Shown: positions 26,347 to 36,185, numbered from the stretch's first letter. The stretch is 64,000 bases of DNA from Streptomyces sp. B93 (GCF_018070565.1 NZ_JAGPXL010000031.1:24286-88285), one strand, 5' to 3'. Numbers and translations: made by a program. The notes: generated from the sequence alone by a model not told the origin.

Positions 26347-27183
26347 CTACACGTCCCGCTGCTCCTGGAGCGCCACGGCGCCCGCGAAGGCGACGGCCGT
26401 CACCCCGAGGATGATCCACAGCGGGTCCCAGCCCGACGGACCGGACTCCGACAGCGAGTTGGCGTAGAAGATGCTCAGCTGGTTGGGGATCGAGTATTCG
26501 AAGAGTGCCTCGCGCAGGCCCTCCAGCGACGACGCGAACATGAACAGCGCGATCACCAGCGGGGCGAGCACCGCGGCGATCATGACGGTGATGGCGCCCG
26601 CCGAGTGCCGGATGATCGAGCCGACGACGAGCGAGAGCAGCCCGAGCAGCGCGATGTAGAGCGAGACGCCGACGGTGCCCTTCAGCCACTCCGCGCCGGT
26701 CGGTTCCCTGGCCTCGGTCACCAGGCTCACCTGCACCAGCGCGACGAACCCGGCGGACACCAGCGTCACCACGAACGCCAGCGTGAAGAACACGATCGCC
26801 TTCGCCGCCAGCACCCGGCCCCGGCTCGGGCACGCGGTCATGGTGGTGCGGATCATGCCGGTGCCGTACTCGGAGGCGGTCGTCAGCACGCCGAGCGTGA
26901 TGATGCACATGGTGCCCAGCAGCAGCCCGAAGAAGCCCAGCGCCAGCGCGCTCTCACCGCCGAGGTCGCCCTCGGAGGAGCCGGACACCAGGAACCCGGC
27001 CAGCAGACCGATCCCGACGACCAGCAGGACGAAGACCCCGAGCGTCCACATCGTGGAGCGCACCGAACGGATCTTGGTCCACTCGGAGGCGATCGCATGG
27101 CCCAGGTGCGTGGGCTTGACGGGGATCGGTGACGTGTAGCCGGGGTACGGCCCCGCGGGCACCGGAGTCTGCGGCGTGCTCAT
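26347..27183 (-). CDS. ABC-2 type transporter permease
   Basis: The 278-residue product has six membrane helices and the conserved cytoplasmic start ASEWTKIRSVRSTMWTLGV typical of ABC-2 permeases in actinobacteria. A Pro-rich N-terminal extension of about 25 residues precedes it. The later SEYGTGMIRTT segment is the usual coupling-helix region. Its ATG overlaps the stop of the ATPase gene (ATGA). With that ATPase it should form an exporter of unknown substrate. It is paralogous to the permease encoded at 28605-29375. Confidence 0.9.
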   Translation of the reverse strand: MSTPQTPVPAGPYPGYTSPIPVKPTHLGHAIASEWTKIRSVRSTMWTLGVFVLLVVGIGLLAGFLVSGSSEGDLGGESALALGFFGLLLGTMCIITLGVLTTASEYGTGMIRTTMTACPSRGRVLAAKAIVFFTLAFVVTLVSAGFVALVQVSLVTEAREPTGAEWLKGTVGVSLYIALLGLLSLVVGSIIRHSAGAITVMIAAVLAPLVIALFMFASSLEGLREALFEYSIPNQLSIFYANSLSESGPSGWDPLWIILGVTAVAFAGAVALQEQRDV

Positions 27184-28460
27184 CGAACGTCCTCGGGCTT
27201 GTTCAGGTCGGTGGGGGTGGGTTCCTGGGTCTGCTCAGGGGCGGGCGCCTGAGACGCGGGAGCCTGCGCGGGCTGCTGCGGGGCGGACGGCGGCTGCTGC
27301 GGGGCGGGCGCGCCCTGCGGAGCGGCGGGCGCCTGCGGCGGGGTGGCCGGGGCCTCCTGGGGAGCGGCGGGCGCCCCCTGGAGGTACGGATTGCCCGCCG
27401 GCGCCCCCGGCGCGCCGTACCCCGGCCCGCCCTGCTGGGGCGGCGGCGGGGCGTACCAGCCCGGCTGCCCCTGGCCGGGCACCGGCATCACCGGCTGGGC
27501 GGCGCCGGGCGGCGGTGCCTGCATCAGCCCCGCCTTCTGGTCGGCCGTGGACCGGTAGTCCACCGCGCCCTGTGTCATCCGCATGTACGCCTCCTCCAGG
27601 GAGGCCTGGTGCGGCGACAGCTCCCACAGCCGTACGTCCGCCTCGTGCGCGATGTCACTGATGCGGGGCAGCGCGAGACCCGTCACCCGCAGCGCCCTGT
27701 CCTGCTCGGGCAGCACCTGACCGCCTGCCTCGGTGATCGCCACGGTCAGCTTCTCGCGCTGCTGCGGCTCGCTGTCCGGCGTCCGCACGCGCGCGAACCC
27801 CGCGGAGTTCGCGGCGATGAACTGCTGCACGCTCATGTCGGCGAGCAACTGTCCGCGCCCGATGACGATGAGGTGGTCGGCGGTCAGCGCCATTTCGCTC
27901 ATCAGGTGGGAGGAGACGAAGACGGTACGGCCCTCCGCCGCGAGCGCCTTCATCAGGTTCCGCACCCAGAGGATGCCCTCGGGGTCGAGCCCGTTGACCG
28001 GCTCGTCGAAGAGCAGCACCTGGGGGTCGCCGAGGAGCGCGGCGGCGATGCCGAGCCGCTGGCCCATGCCGAGGGAGAAGCCCTTGGAGCGCCGCTTGGC
28101 CACGTCCTGGAGGCCGACCACACCGAGCACCTCGTCCACCCGGCGGGCGGGGATGCCGGACAGCTGGGCGAGGGAGAGCAGGTGGTTGCGGGCCGACCGG
28201 CCGCCGTGCACGGCCTTGGCGTCGAGCAGCGCGCCGACCTGACGGGGCGCGTTCGGCAGCTTCCGGTAGGGATAGCCGCCGATCGTCACCTGGCCCGCGG
28301 TCGGGTTGTCCAGGCCGAGGATCATGCGCATGGTCGTCGACTTGCCGGACCCGTTGGGGCCGAGGAAGCCGGTGACGGCGCCGGGTCGCACCTGGAAGGA
28401 AAGGTTGTACACAGCGGTCTTGTCGCCGTAGCGCTTGGTCAGGCCGACTGCCTCGATCAT
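27180..28460 (-). CDS. ABC transporter ATPase with a long Pro/Gln/Ala-rich C-terminal tail
   Basis: The 426-residue product has a complete ABC domain in residues 1-300: Walker A GPNGSGKST, signature SLGMGQRLGIAAALLG, Walker B QVLLFDEPVNGLDPEG and a switch His in VSSHLMSEM. The C-terminal 120 residues are a low-complexity Pro, Gln, Ala and Gly tail (APPPPQQGGPGYG) absent from the paralogue at 29377. The tail may bind the membrane partner or another protein. I start at the ATG at 28460, matching the paralogue; a GTG three codons upstream is possible. Confidence 0.9.
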   Translation of the reverse strand: MIEAVGLTKRYGDKTAVYNLSFQVRPGAVTGFLGPNGSGKSTTMRMILGLDNPTAGQVTIGGYPYRKLPNAPRQVGALLDAKAVHGGRSARNHLLSLAQLSGIPARRVDEVLGVVGLQDVAKRRSKGFSLGMGQRLGIAAALLGDPQVLLFDEPVNGLDPEGILWVRNLMKALAAEGRTVFVSSHLMSEMALTADHLIVIGRGQLLADMSVQQFIAANSAGFARVRTPDSEPQQREKLTVAITEAGGQVLPEQDRALRVTGLALPRISDIAHEADVRLWELSPHQASLEEAYMRMTQGAVDYRSTADQKAGLMQAPPPGAAQPVMPVPGQGQPGWYAPPPPQQGGPGYGAPGAPAGNPYLQGAPAAPQEAPATPPQAPAAPQGAPAPQQPPSAPQQPAQAPASQAPAPEQTQEPTPTDLNKPEDVR

Positions 28461-28604
28461 GCTCCGCACCCATCGAAAGGTTCAGGACAGCGGGGCACAC
28501 GCCCCCGTAAGGGTTAGGAGGATATCGAGGCGCTGACGGTTCCGGCCAAGGGCGAGTAAAACCCGATCGTGCCCCGACCGGTCCCGACCGGGGACCCGCC
28601 GTCG

Positions 28605-29375
28605 CTATGCGTCCCGCCGCTTGAGCAGTACGTAGCCGCCGACGAGCGCGGCGATCACCCACAGCACCATGATCCCGAGGCCGCCCCAGGGGCCGTAGGG
28701 GGTGTCGTCGTCGACCGGGGTGACCACCTGCATCACCTTGCTGCCCGCCTGGTCGGGCAGATAGCGGCCGATCTTCTCGGTGGCCGAGACATTGCCGAGG
28801 ATGTTGGAGATCAGGAAGAAGAACGGCATCAGGATGCCCAGCGACAGCATCGGCGAGCGCAGCATCGCGGCCACGCCCATCGAGAACATCGCGATCAGCG
28901 TCATGTAGAGGCCGCCGCCGAGCACCGCCCGCAGCACGCCCGGGTCCCCGATCTGGGCCCGCAGGTCGCCGAGCATCGCCTGCCCGAGGAAGAAGGCCGC
29001 GAAGCTGGTGGCCATCCCCACGACGAGGGCGAGCAGGGTGGCGACCGCGACCTTGCTGAACAGCAGGGTGCCGCGCTGCGGTACGGCGGCCAGCGAGGTG
29101 CGGATCATGCCCGACGAGTACTCGTTGGAGACCACCAGCACCCCGAACACGATCATCGCGAGCTGACCGAGGCTCATCCCGGCGAAGCTGATGAAGGTGG
29201 GGTCGAAGGAGAGCTGGTCGCGCGCGCTCAGGTTGTCGTACTCGTTCTTCGACAGCGCCGAGATCAGCATGCCGAGCGCGATGGTGACCAGCACCGCCAG
29301 GGAGAGCGTCCACACCGTGGACGCCACCGACCGGATCTTGGTCCACTCGGACCGTACGACCTGGGTCGCCGCCAT
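28605..29375 (-). CDS. ABC-2 type transporter permease
   Basis: The 256-residue product has six membrane helices and the start VVRSEWTKIRSVASTVWTLSL, closely resembling the permease at 26347. It has the SNEYSSGMIRTSLAAVP coupling segment and ends in basic KRRDA. The start codon lies 1 bp after the stop of its ATPase gene (TGAGATG), so translation is coupled. It probably forms a second exporter of the same type, produced by tandem duplication. Confidence 0.9.
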   Translation of the reverse strand: MAATQVVRSEWTKIRSVASTVWTLSLAVLVTIALGMLISALSKNEYDNLSARDQLSFDPTFISFAGMSLGQLAMIVFGVLVVSNEYSSGMIRTSLAAVPQRGTLLFSKVAVATLLALVVGMATSFAAFFLGQAMLGDLRAQIGDPGVLRAVLGGGLYMTLIAMFSMGVAAMLRSPMLSLGILMPFFFLISNILGNVSATEKIGRYLPDQAGSKVMQVVTPVDDDTPYGPWGGLGIMVLWVIAALVGGYVLLKRRDA

Positions 29376-29376
29376 C

Positions 29377-30339
29377 TCAGCCCCTCCTCCAGCTCTCGCC
29401 CCACTGCTGCCGCTCCACGGGAGTCTCAGCCGTCCCGTCGTGCGCGTGGTACTCCACCGACTCCGCCGTCAGCTGCATGAACGCCTCCTCCAGGGAGGCC
29501 TGCTGCGGGCTCAGCTCGTGCAGCACGACATGGTGCTGGGCGGCCAGCTCCCCGATCCGCTCGGACTTCTCGCCGTCCACCTCCAGGTGCCCGTTGCCGC
29601 ACTCCACGACCGTGATCCCGGCCTCGTGCAGCACATCGAGCAGCCGCTCGCGCTGGGGGCTGCGGATGCGTACGTAACTGCGCGAGTTGCGGGCGATGAA
29701 GTCGGCCATGGAGGTGTCGGCGAGCAGCCGCCCCTGGCCGATCACCACCAGGTGGTCCGCGGTCAGCGCCATCTCGCTCATCAGATGGGAGGAGACGAAC
29801 ACGGTACGGCCCTGCGCGGCCAGCGACTTCATCAGGTTGCGGATCCAGTGGATGCCCTCGGGGTCGAGCCCGTTGACCGGCTCGTCGAACATCAGGATGC
29901 GCGGGTCACCGAGGAGCGCGGCGGCGATGCCGAGCCGCTGGCCCATGCCGAGCGAGAACCCCTTGGCCTTCTTCCGCGCGACCGCCGTGAGACCGACGGT
30001 GTCCAGCACCTCGTGCACGCGCTGCTCGGGGATGCCGTTGCTCTGCGCCAGACAGAGGAGGTGGTGGTAGGCGCTGCGCCCGCCGTGCACCGCCTTCGCG
30101 TCGAGCAGGGCGCCGATGTACGTCAGCGGGTCCCGCAGCTCCTCGTAGTGCCTGCCGTCGATGCGGACGTCCCCGGCGGTGGGGTGGTCCAGGCCGAGGA
30201 TCATCCGCATGGTGGTGGACTTGCCCGCGCCGTTGGGACCGAGGAACCCGGTGATGATGCCCGGTCGGACGGCGAAGGTGAGGTTGTTGACGGCCACTTT
30301 CTCGCCGTACCGCTTGGTCAGCCCCTCCAGCTCGATCAT
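29377..30339 (-). CDS. ABC transporter ATPase
   Basis: The 320-residue ABC ATPase has Walker A GPNGAGKST, signature SLGMGQRLGIAAALLG, Walker B RILMFDEPVNGLDPEG, and the C-terminal domain typical of ABC-2 drug or peptide export ATPases. It is highly similar over its first 300 residues to the ATPase at 27180 but lacks the Pro/Gln-rich tail. It heads the two-pair exporter region. A strong filP terminator separates it from filP. Confidence 0.92.
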   Translation of the reverse strand: MIELEGLTKRYGEKVAVNNLTFAVRPGIITGFLGPNGAGKSTTMRMILGLDHPTAGDVRIDGRHYEELRDPLTYIGALLDAKAVHGGRSAYHHLLCLAQSNGIPEQRVHEVLDTVGLTAVARKKAKGFSLGMGQRLGIAAALLGDPRILMFDEPVNGLDPEGIHWIRNLMKSLAAQGRTVFVSSHLMSEMALTADHLVVIGQGRLLADTSMADFIARNSRSYVRIRSPQRERLLDVLHEAGITVVECGNGHLEVDGEKSERIGELAAQHHVVLHELSPQQASLEEAFMQLTAESVEYHAHDGTAETPVERQQWGESWRRG

Positions 30340-30361
30340 GCGGCCACGCTAAAACGGGACA

Positions 30362-30393
30362 AAGCCCTCTGCCACCCCAGTGGCAGAGGGCTT
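30362..30393 (-). terminator. filP terminator
   Basis: A perfect 14-bp stem (30362-30375 with 30380-30393, 4-nt loop) lies 31 bp past the filP stop. On the minus strand it is followed by a T-rich stretch (TTTGTCCCGTTTT). Confidence 0.88.
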
Positions 30394-30424
30394 CGCTGGT
30401 GTTCGTCAGCCGTACGCCGGATCG

Positions 30425-31360
30425 TTACCGGGACTGCTGGGCGGGCACCCCGCGGGAGATCGGCTCGTCCTCGGCCGGCGTACCGGCGGCGGCCACCGCG
30501 GCGCCCGTGAGCGTGGCGAGCATCTCGCGCACGTTCGTCAGCTGGGCGTTGATGGAGTCGCGGCGGTTGGTGAGGGCGGCCAGCTCGCGCTCGGACTCCG
30601 AACGGATCCGGTCGGCCTTGGCGTTGGCGTCGGCCACGATGTCCTCGGCCTGGCGCTGCGCGGTCTCCACCGTCTGGCGGGCACGGCGCTCGGCGTCGGT
30701 GCGCAGCTTCTCCGCCTCCAGACGGAGCTGCTCGGCGCGGTGCTCGATCTCGGCGAGGCGCTTCTCGGCCTTGGCCTGACGGGACGCCAGGTCACGCTCG
30801 GACTGCTCGCGGCGCTTGGCGAGGTTGGTCTCGAAGTCGGCGGCGGCCTGCGCGGCCTTGGCGCGGGTCTCCTCGAAGAGCGCGTCCGCCTCCTCGCGCT
30901 TGGACTGCGCGTCCTTCTGCGCCTCGGCCCGCAGCTGGGAGGCGTCGGACTTGGCCTTCTCGACGATGCGGACGCCCTCGTCCTCGGCCTTGGCCTTGCG
31001 CTCGGCGGCGAACGACTCGGCGTCGTTGCGCACCTGCTGGGCCGCCGACTCGGCCAGCTCGCGGTGCTGCTCGGCCGCGCGCCGGGCCTCCTCGCGCAGG
31101 TCCTTCGCCTCTTCCTCGGCGAGGCGCAGGATCTTCTCGACACGCGCGCCGAGACCGGCGTACGACGGCTCGGCGTCGGTGACCTGAGCCTGGGCGTTCT
31201 GCGTCTCGAGGTGCAGCTCCTCGATGCGCTTTTCCAGAGCGGTGATGCGGGCGAGAGCGCTGTCACGGTCGGAGACGAGCTTGGAGATACGTTCGTCCAC
31301 CTGAGCGCGGTCGTATCCACGCCGCACAAGCTCGAAGCCGTAGGGGGAAGTGTCGCTCAT
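30425..31360 (-). CDS. filP: FilP, coiled-coil cytoskeletal filament protein
   Basis: FilP is an intermediate-filament-like protein that forms networks behind Streptomyces hyphal tips and interacts with DivIVA. The 311-residue product starts with a DivIVA-like motif (FELVRRGYDRAQVDERI). From residue about 20 to 285 it is almost entirely charged coiled coil rich in Ala, Glu, Arg and Lys (AEEEAKDLREEARRAAEQ), with a short Pro/Gly tail. Its position next to scy matches S. coelicolor. The ATG at 31360 is clear. Identification rests on length, composition, N-terminal motif and neighbour. Confidence 0.93.
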   Translation of the reverse strand: MSDTSPYGFELVRRGYDRAQVDERISKLVSDRDSALARITALEKRIEELHLETQNAQAQVTDAEPSYAGLGARVEKILRLAEEEAKDLREEARRAAEQHRELAESAAQQVRNDAESFAAERKAKAEDEGVRIVEKAKSDASQLRAEAQKDAQSKREEADALFEETRAKAAQAAADFETNLAKRREQSERDLASRQAKAEKRLAEIEHRAEQLRLEAEKLRTDAERRARQTVETAQRQAEDIVADANAKADRIRSESERELAALTNRRDSINAQLTNVREMLATLTGAAVAAAGTPAEDEPISRGVPAQQSR

Positions 31361-31542
31361 GGGGTTCCTGTCGAATGAGACCGGTGAGGTGATAGGGGAA
31401 TCCTAGGGGTCAGAACGGCGTGTCATCACGCGGATACGTGTTTGATCTGGAGAATGTGACCCCTTTTGGGTGGCTGGACGCCGGACTGCTTGCCAAAGAG
31501 TCGGTCAAAGGCTCAAGAAAACACCGGAATCGGACCTCCGCG

Positions 31543-34500
31543 CTACCCGTCCGACGACTTGCCACCCGAACGTGGGGCCCCCACCGTGGCGCCCGCCTTG
31601 ACGCCGTCCTTGGGGGCCGACGGGGCCTCGAAGGACTCCAGAGCCTCCAGCACGTCCTGGACCCGGGAGATCTCCGCGTTGATGTCCTCGCGGCGGCGCA
31701 CCAGCACCTCCAGCTCCCGCTTGCCCTCCTCGACGGTCCGCTTCGCCTCGCGGATCGCCTCCGCCTTCAGCTCCTCCGCCTCCCGCACGAGGGTGGCCTT
31801 CTTCTGCTCGGCCTCCTTCAGCAGGCCCTCCGCCTTCTTCACCGCGGCGATCCGGACCTTGCCCGCCTCCGAATTGGCCTCCGACACCAGCTCCTTCGCC
31901 TTGGCCTGCGCCTTGGCCAGCTGCTCCTCGGCGGCCTTGATCAGCGCGTCGCAGCGGTCGCCCGTCGACTTCATGGTCTCCGCCGCCTCCCGGCGGGCCC
32001 GCTCGTGCAGCTCCTCGATCTCACCGGTGATCCGGGCGCGCAGCTCCTCCGCCCGCTCCCTGATCGCCGTGGCGTCCCGGCGGGCGCCGACGAGCAGCTC
32101 GTCCGCGTCCGTACGGGCCTTCTCCACCAGCGAGTTGCCCTCGACCGTCGCCTCCGAGACCAGCCGGTCGGCCTCCTTGCGGGCCGCGCCGACCATCGTG
32201 TCCGCCTGGGACTCCGCGTCCGCGGTGGTCTTCAGCGCCTGCTCCTGCGCCTCCGCCAGCAGCTTGTCGGCCTCCGCGGCCGTCTCCGAGATCAGCGTGT
32301 CGACCTGCTCGGCCGCCTCCGAACGCCGCTTGTTGGCGTCCCGGCGCGCCTCGTCCAGGGTGCGCTCGGCCTCCTCGCGCGCCGTCGACGTCAGCCGCTC
32401 CGCCTCCTCGGCGGCCGCCGCCCTGACCCGCTCGGCCTCGCCGCGCATCCGCTCCGCGTGCTGGCGCGCCGAACCGATCGTCTCCGCGGCCTCCGCGCGC
32501 AGCCGCTCCGCGTCGTCCGTGGCGTCCCCGACCAGCTTCTCCGCGCGGGACTTCGCCTCCAGGCGCAGCCGCTCGGTCTCCGCCGCCGTCTCGGTGGTCA
32601 GCCGCTCCGCCTCGGCACGCGCCTCGGTGATGAGCGTGTCCACCTGGGCCGCCGCGTCCGAACGGATCCGGTTGGCGTCCTCCCGGGCGTCCGCACGCGT
32701 GCGTGCCGCGTCCTGGTCGGCCTGCGCGATGGTGTCCGACGCCTCGGTGCGCACCCGCTGGGCGTGCTCGCTGGCGTCCGTCCGCAGCCGGTCCGCCTCC
32801 GCGGCGGCCTCCGCCAGCGTCCGCTCGGCGAGCGACTTCGCGGTCTCGGCCTCCTCGCTCGCCTCCCGCCGCACCCGGCCCGCGTCCTCGCTGGCCCGCT
32901 CCCGCTCGGCGTAGGCGTCCGCGCGGACCCGGTCCGCCTCCTCCTCGGCCTCGCGGCGCGTGCGCTCCGCCGCGTGCTCGGCCGCCGACCTCAGGCCCTG
33001 GATCTCCTCCTGCGCCTGCTCGTGCAGCCCCGCGACCGAGTCGCGCACCTGCTGGGCGTGGAGCTCGGCCGCCGACACCATCTCCGTGGCCCGCCGGTCC
33101 GCCTCCTCGACCAGCCGTACGGCCTCGGCCTGTGCGTCCTCCACGCGCTTGCGCGCCGACGCCAGCAGCTCCTCGCTCTGCTCGCGGGCCCGCTGCCGCT
33201 CCTGGTCGGCCTCCTGCCGGGCCGCGCCCAGCAGTTCCTCCGCCTCCCGACGGCGCCGGGCGGCCTCCTCCTGCGCCGCCGTCAGCGTCTCGGACGCCTC
33301 CGTCGCCAGCCGCTCGGCGGCGGCCTGCGCCTCCGCCCGTACCCGGTCGGCGCTGTCCTGCGCCTCCGACTTCAGCCGCTCGGCCTCCGCCGCCGCCTCC
33401 GACCGCAGCCGGACCGCGACGGCCTCGCCCTCCGCACGGGACGCGGACGCGTCCGAGGCGGCCTCGTCCCGCAGCCGCTGCGCCTCCGTCTCGGCCTGCT
33501 GCTGAAGCGCGCGGATCCGCTCCGCGGCCTCGGTGCGCAGCCGCTCGGTCTCCTCCGTGGCCTCCCGGCGGATCCGCTCCGCCTCCGCCCGGGCGTCGCT
33601 CAGCGACTGCTCGGCGGCGGCGAGGCGCTCCTCGGCCTCGGTGTGCAGCCGCGTCAGCTCGTCGGCGGCCTCCGCCCGACGCGCCTCCACGGCCCGCTCG
33701 GTCTCCTCGCGCAGTTCGCGCGCGGCTCGCTCGGCGTCCGCGGTGATGCCCTCGGCCTGCTCGGTGGCCTCGGCGCGGTGCCGCTCGGCCTCCGCGCGGG
33801 TGCGCTCCAGGGTCTCCTCGGCCTGGCGGCGCAGCGTCGTCGCCCGCTCGATGGCCTCGGTGCGGACCTTCTCGCTGTCGGCGGTCGCGGCCTGCCGCAG
33901 CTCGTCGGCGTCCGCCTTCGCCTTGGCGAGCAGCTCCTCGGCGGTCTTCGCGGCCTCCTCGATCTGCGCCACGGCCTCCTTGCGGGCCTCGGCGCGGATC
34001 TTCTCGCCCTCCTCGACCGCGTCCGCGCGCAGCTGCTCGGCCTCGCCGCGCAGCCGCCGCGCCTCCTCCTGGAGTTCGACGGTCTTGGCGCGGTAGTCCT
34101 TGGTGTCGTCCTTCGCCGCGCCCTTGAGCTGCTCGGCGATGTCATGCGCCTCGGCCCGCAGCCGGTCCGCCTCGGCCTCCGCCTCCCGGCGGATGCGCTC
34201 GGCCTCCTCGGCGGCGGCTCGGGTGGTGTTCTTGGCGTCCTCGGACGCCTTGTTCAGGACGTCCTCGGCGGTCCGGGCCGTCTTGGCCAGCTGGCTCGCG
34301 GTCTCCTCGGCGGTGATCGTACGGGCCTTCTCCGCGGCCTCCGCGACGATCTTCTCGGCCTCCGCGCGGGCGTCGGCGACCAGCTGCTCGGCCTCCGCCT
34401 TGGTGGCCTCGGCCTCCTTGGTGGCCTCCGTGACCAGCCGGGCGACCTGCTCCTTGGCCGTCCGCGTGCGCGTCTCGTTGGCGGCCTCGGCGCTGGTGAG

Positions 34501-35388
34501 CGCCTTGCTCGCGGCCTCCTTGGCCTCGGTGACCAGCTTCTCCGCCTCGGCCTGCGCCTTGCGCAGCGCCTCCTCGGCCTCCGTCATCCGCTGCTCGGCG
34601 GCCCGGCTCAGCTCCTGCGCCTGGCGGCGGGCGGCGTCCGACTCGGACACCGTCGAACTGCGCAGCTGCTCCGCGTGGTCGGTGGCTTCCTGCGCCTGCG
34701 TGGAGGCCGCGTTCAGCAGCCGCTCCGCGTCGGCGCGGGCCCGGCGCAGCAGCTGCTCGGCCTCCGCCCGCGCCGCCTCCGCCTCGCTCTGGAGGCGCTG
34801 CCGCGCCTCGGAGGTCAGCCGCTCGGCCTCCGCCCGCGCCGCCGCCATCGCCTGCTCGGCCTCGGCCCGCGACTCGTCCAGCAGGCGCCGCGCCTGCGAC
34901 TCGGTGCGGGCCCGCAGCTGCTCGGCCCACGCCACGTTCTCGTTGACGTGCGACTCGACGGTCTGCCGCCGCTCGGCCAGCTCCTGGTCCAGCTGCTGGC
35001 GGCGGGTCACCGCCTCCTGGTGCAGTTCGGCCTGGAGCCGGGCGGCCTGCTCGGCGTGCTCCTGGAGGATGCGCTGGGTCTGCGCCCGGGCCTGGCCCAG
35101 CTCGCGCTCGGCGTCGGCGCGGATCTGGTCGGCCTGCATCTGCGCGTTGCGCAGCAACTGTTCGGCCTGGTAGCCGATGTCGGCGCTGTCGTAGGCAGGC
35201 CGGGTCATCAGGGTGCGGCGGGCCTCGTGCAGCTTGGCCCGCAGCACCTCGACCTGGTAGCCGAGGTCCTCGGCGTGCTGGATCGCCTTTTCCCGCTCGG
35301 TCTTCAGCCGTTTCATCTCGGCTTCGAACCGAGTGAGGTGGTCGACGTCAGCCGCCGGCTCTCGCTCCTGGCTCTCGTAGCCCCGCAC
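31543..35388 (-). CDS. scy: Scy, giant coiled-coil polarity scaffold
   Basis: Scy organises the tip-organising centre with DivIVA and FilP and controls polar growth and branching. The product is about 1,281 residues (family about 1,300). It is nearly all coiled coil built from Ala/Glu/Arg-rich repeats such as AERLRTEA and AEEEAERI. The start region carries YESQEREPAADVDHLTRFEAEM. I choose the GTG at 35388, giving MRGYESQE; an ATG at 35442 would add 18 residues. It is transcribed toward filP with a 182-bp gap. The complementary strand is also open along its whole length, a codon-bias artefact. Confidence 0.93.
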   Translation of the reverse strand: MRGYESQEREPAADVDHLTRFEAEMKRLKTEREKAIQHAEDLGYQVEVLRAKLHEARRTLMTRPAYDSADIGYQAEQLLRNAQMQADQIRADAERELGQARAQTQRILQEHAEQAARLQAELHQEAVTRRQQLDQELAERRQTVESHVNENVAWAEQLRARTESQARRLLDESRAEAEQAMAAARAEAERLTSEARQRLQSEAEAARAEAEQLLRRARADAERLLNAASTQAQEATDHAEQLRSSTVSESDAARRQAQELSRAAEQRMTEAEEALRKAQAEAEKLVTEAKEAASKALTSAEAANETRTRTAKEQVARLVTEATKEAEATKAEAEQLVADARAEAEKIVAEAAEKARTITAEETASQLAKTARTAEDVLNKASEDAKNTTRAAAEEAERIRREAEAEADRLRAEAHDIAEQLKGAAKDDTKDYRAKTVELQEEARRLRGEAEQLRADAVEEGEKIRAEARKEAVAQIEEAAKTAEELLAKAKADADELRQAATADSEKVRTEAIERATTLRRQAEETLERTRAEAERHRAEATEQAEGITADAERAARELREETERAVEARRAEAADELTRLHTEAEERLAAAEQSLSDARAEAERIRREATEETERLRTEAAERIRALQQQAETEAQRLRDEAASDASASRAEGEAVAVRLRSEAAAEAERLKSEAQDSADRVRAEAQAAAERLATEASETLTAAQEEAARRRREAEELLGAARQEADQERQRAREQSEELLASARKRVEDAQAEAVRLVEEADRRATEMVSAAELHAQQVRDSVAGLHEQAQEEIQGLRSAAEHAAERTRREAEEEADRVRADAYAERERASEDAGRVRREASEEAETAKSLAERTLAEAAAEADRLRTDASEHAQRVRTEASDTIAQADQDAARTRADAREDANRIRSDAAAQVDTLITEARAEAERLTTETAAETERLRLEAKSRAEKLVGDATDDAERLRAEAAETIGSARQHAERMRGEAERVRAAAAEEAERLTSTAREEAERTLDEARRDANKRRSEAAEQVDTLISETAAEADKLLAEAQEQALKTTADAESQADTMVGAARKEADRLVSEATVEGNSLVEKARTDADELLVGARRDATAIRERAEELRARITGEIEELHERARREAAETMKSTGDRCDALIKAAEEQLAKAQAKAKELVSEANSEAGKVRIAAVKKAEGLLKEAEQKKATLVREAEELKAEAIREAKRTVEEGKRELEVLVRRREDINAEISRVQDVLEALESFEAPSAPKDGVKAGATVGAPRSGGKSSDG

Positions 35389-35597
35389 TGCGCGGTCCCA
35401 TCCGTCCCCTGGTCGCAAGTCTCTCCAACGAGCACCGTCCATCCGCCGAACGGGGCCCCCGGGGAATGGTGTCAGATCAACGGCGGAGCACGGGCTGCTG
35501 CCCCGACGCTCGTCCCCCGAAACCCGGACCCCGGAATGCGGTCACCACTGGGTGGGCGGCGACCGCACCCAACCCTACCGGCCCCTATGTACGAGCA

Positions 35598-36038
35598 TCA
35601 GTGCTCAGGTGACTCAACAGGCGCCGAAGTGACCAGTTCTGTGAGTACCCCGTGGCAGTCCTTGGGGTGCAGGAAGGTGATCCGTGACCCCATGGAGCCG
35701 CGTCGGGGCTCTTCGTACAGAACGCGTACGCCCTTTTCCCTGACGGCGTCGGCGTCCGCGTCCACGTCCGCCGTACCGAAAGCGATGTGGTGGACGCCCT
35801 CCCCGTTCTTGGCCAGCCACTTCGCGACGGTGGAGTCGTCCCGGGTCGGCTCCAGCAGCTGGAGGTACGAGGCGCCGCCGTCCGACGTATCGTTGATCTT
35901 GAGCATGGCCTCGCGCACGCCCTGCTCCTCGTTGACCTCGGTGTGGAACACCTCGAAGCCGTACGTGGCCCGGTAGAACTCGACGGTCGCGTCGAGATCG
36001 TGGCAGGCGATTCCGATGTGGTCGATTCGCGTCAGCAT
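35598..36038 (-). CDS. mce: Methylmalonyl-CoA epimerase
   Basis: This vicinal-oxygen-chelate enzyme interconverts (2R)- and (2S)-methylmalonyl-CoA. The 146-residue product starts LTRIDHIGIACHDLDATVEFY, with the first metal His, and has GVHHIAFGTADVD and a late Glu in GVLTELV completing the metal site. Its length is typical. It is divergent from the thiolase gene with a 147-bp shared promoter region and belongs to the propionate/ethylmalonyl acyl-CoA theme shared with meaB and icmA. Confidence 0.93.
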   Translation of the reverse strand: MLTRIDHIGIACHDLDATVEFYRATYGFEVFHTEVNEEQGVREAMLKINDTSDGGASYLQLLEPTRDDSTVAKWLAKNGEGVHHIAFGTADVDADADAVREKGVRVLYEEPRRGSMGSRITFLHPKDCHGVLTELVTSAPVESPEH

Positions 36039-36100
36039 GGATTCAGTGCAGCGCTCCCGGGGTGGTTACGCAACGTGCCAGCGATCACACCGACGGCCCG

Positions 36101-36129
36101 GTGACGGCACGGAGTGCCATCAGTACATT
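36101..36129 (+). promoter_or_regulatory. Probable promoter of the thiolase gene
   Basis: GTGACG (36101-36106), a 17-bp spacer and TACATT (36124-36129) form a plausible promoter 57 bp before the ATG. The spacer contains a short palindrome (GGCAC GGA GTGCC) that could bind a regulator. Confidence 0.5.
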
Positions 36130-36185
36130 CGAAGTAAACCCTCGTTCACTCCTCGGCTGTGCAGCCGGTAAGGGGATCGCAGCTC

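Noticed and set aside
31543..35388. Regular repeats in scy resembling a CRISPR or tandem array
   Set aside because: They are coiled-coil codons, not identical repeats with unique spacers.
31420..35976. 1,518-residue plus-strand frame opposite scy
   Set aside because: It is an artefact of the repetitive Ala/Glu/Arg codons of scy. The complement gives monotonous Leu/Arg/Gly sequence.
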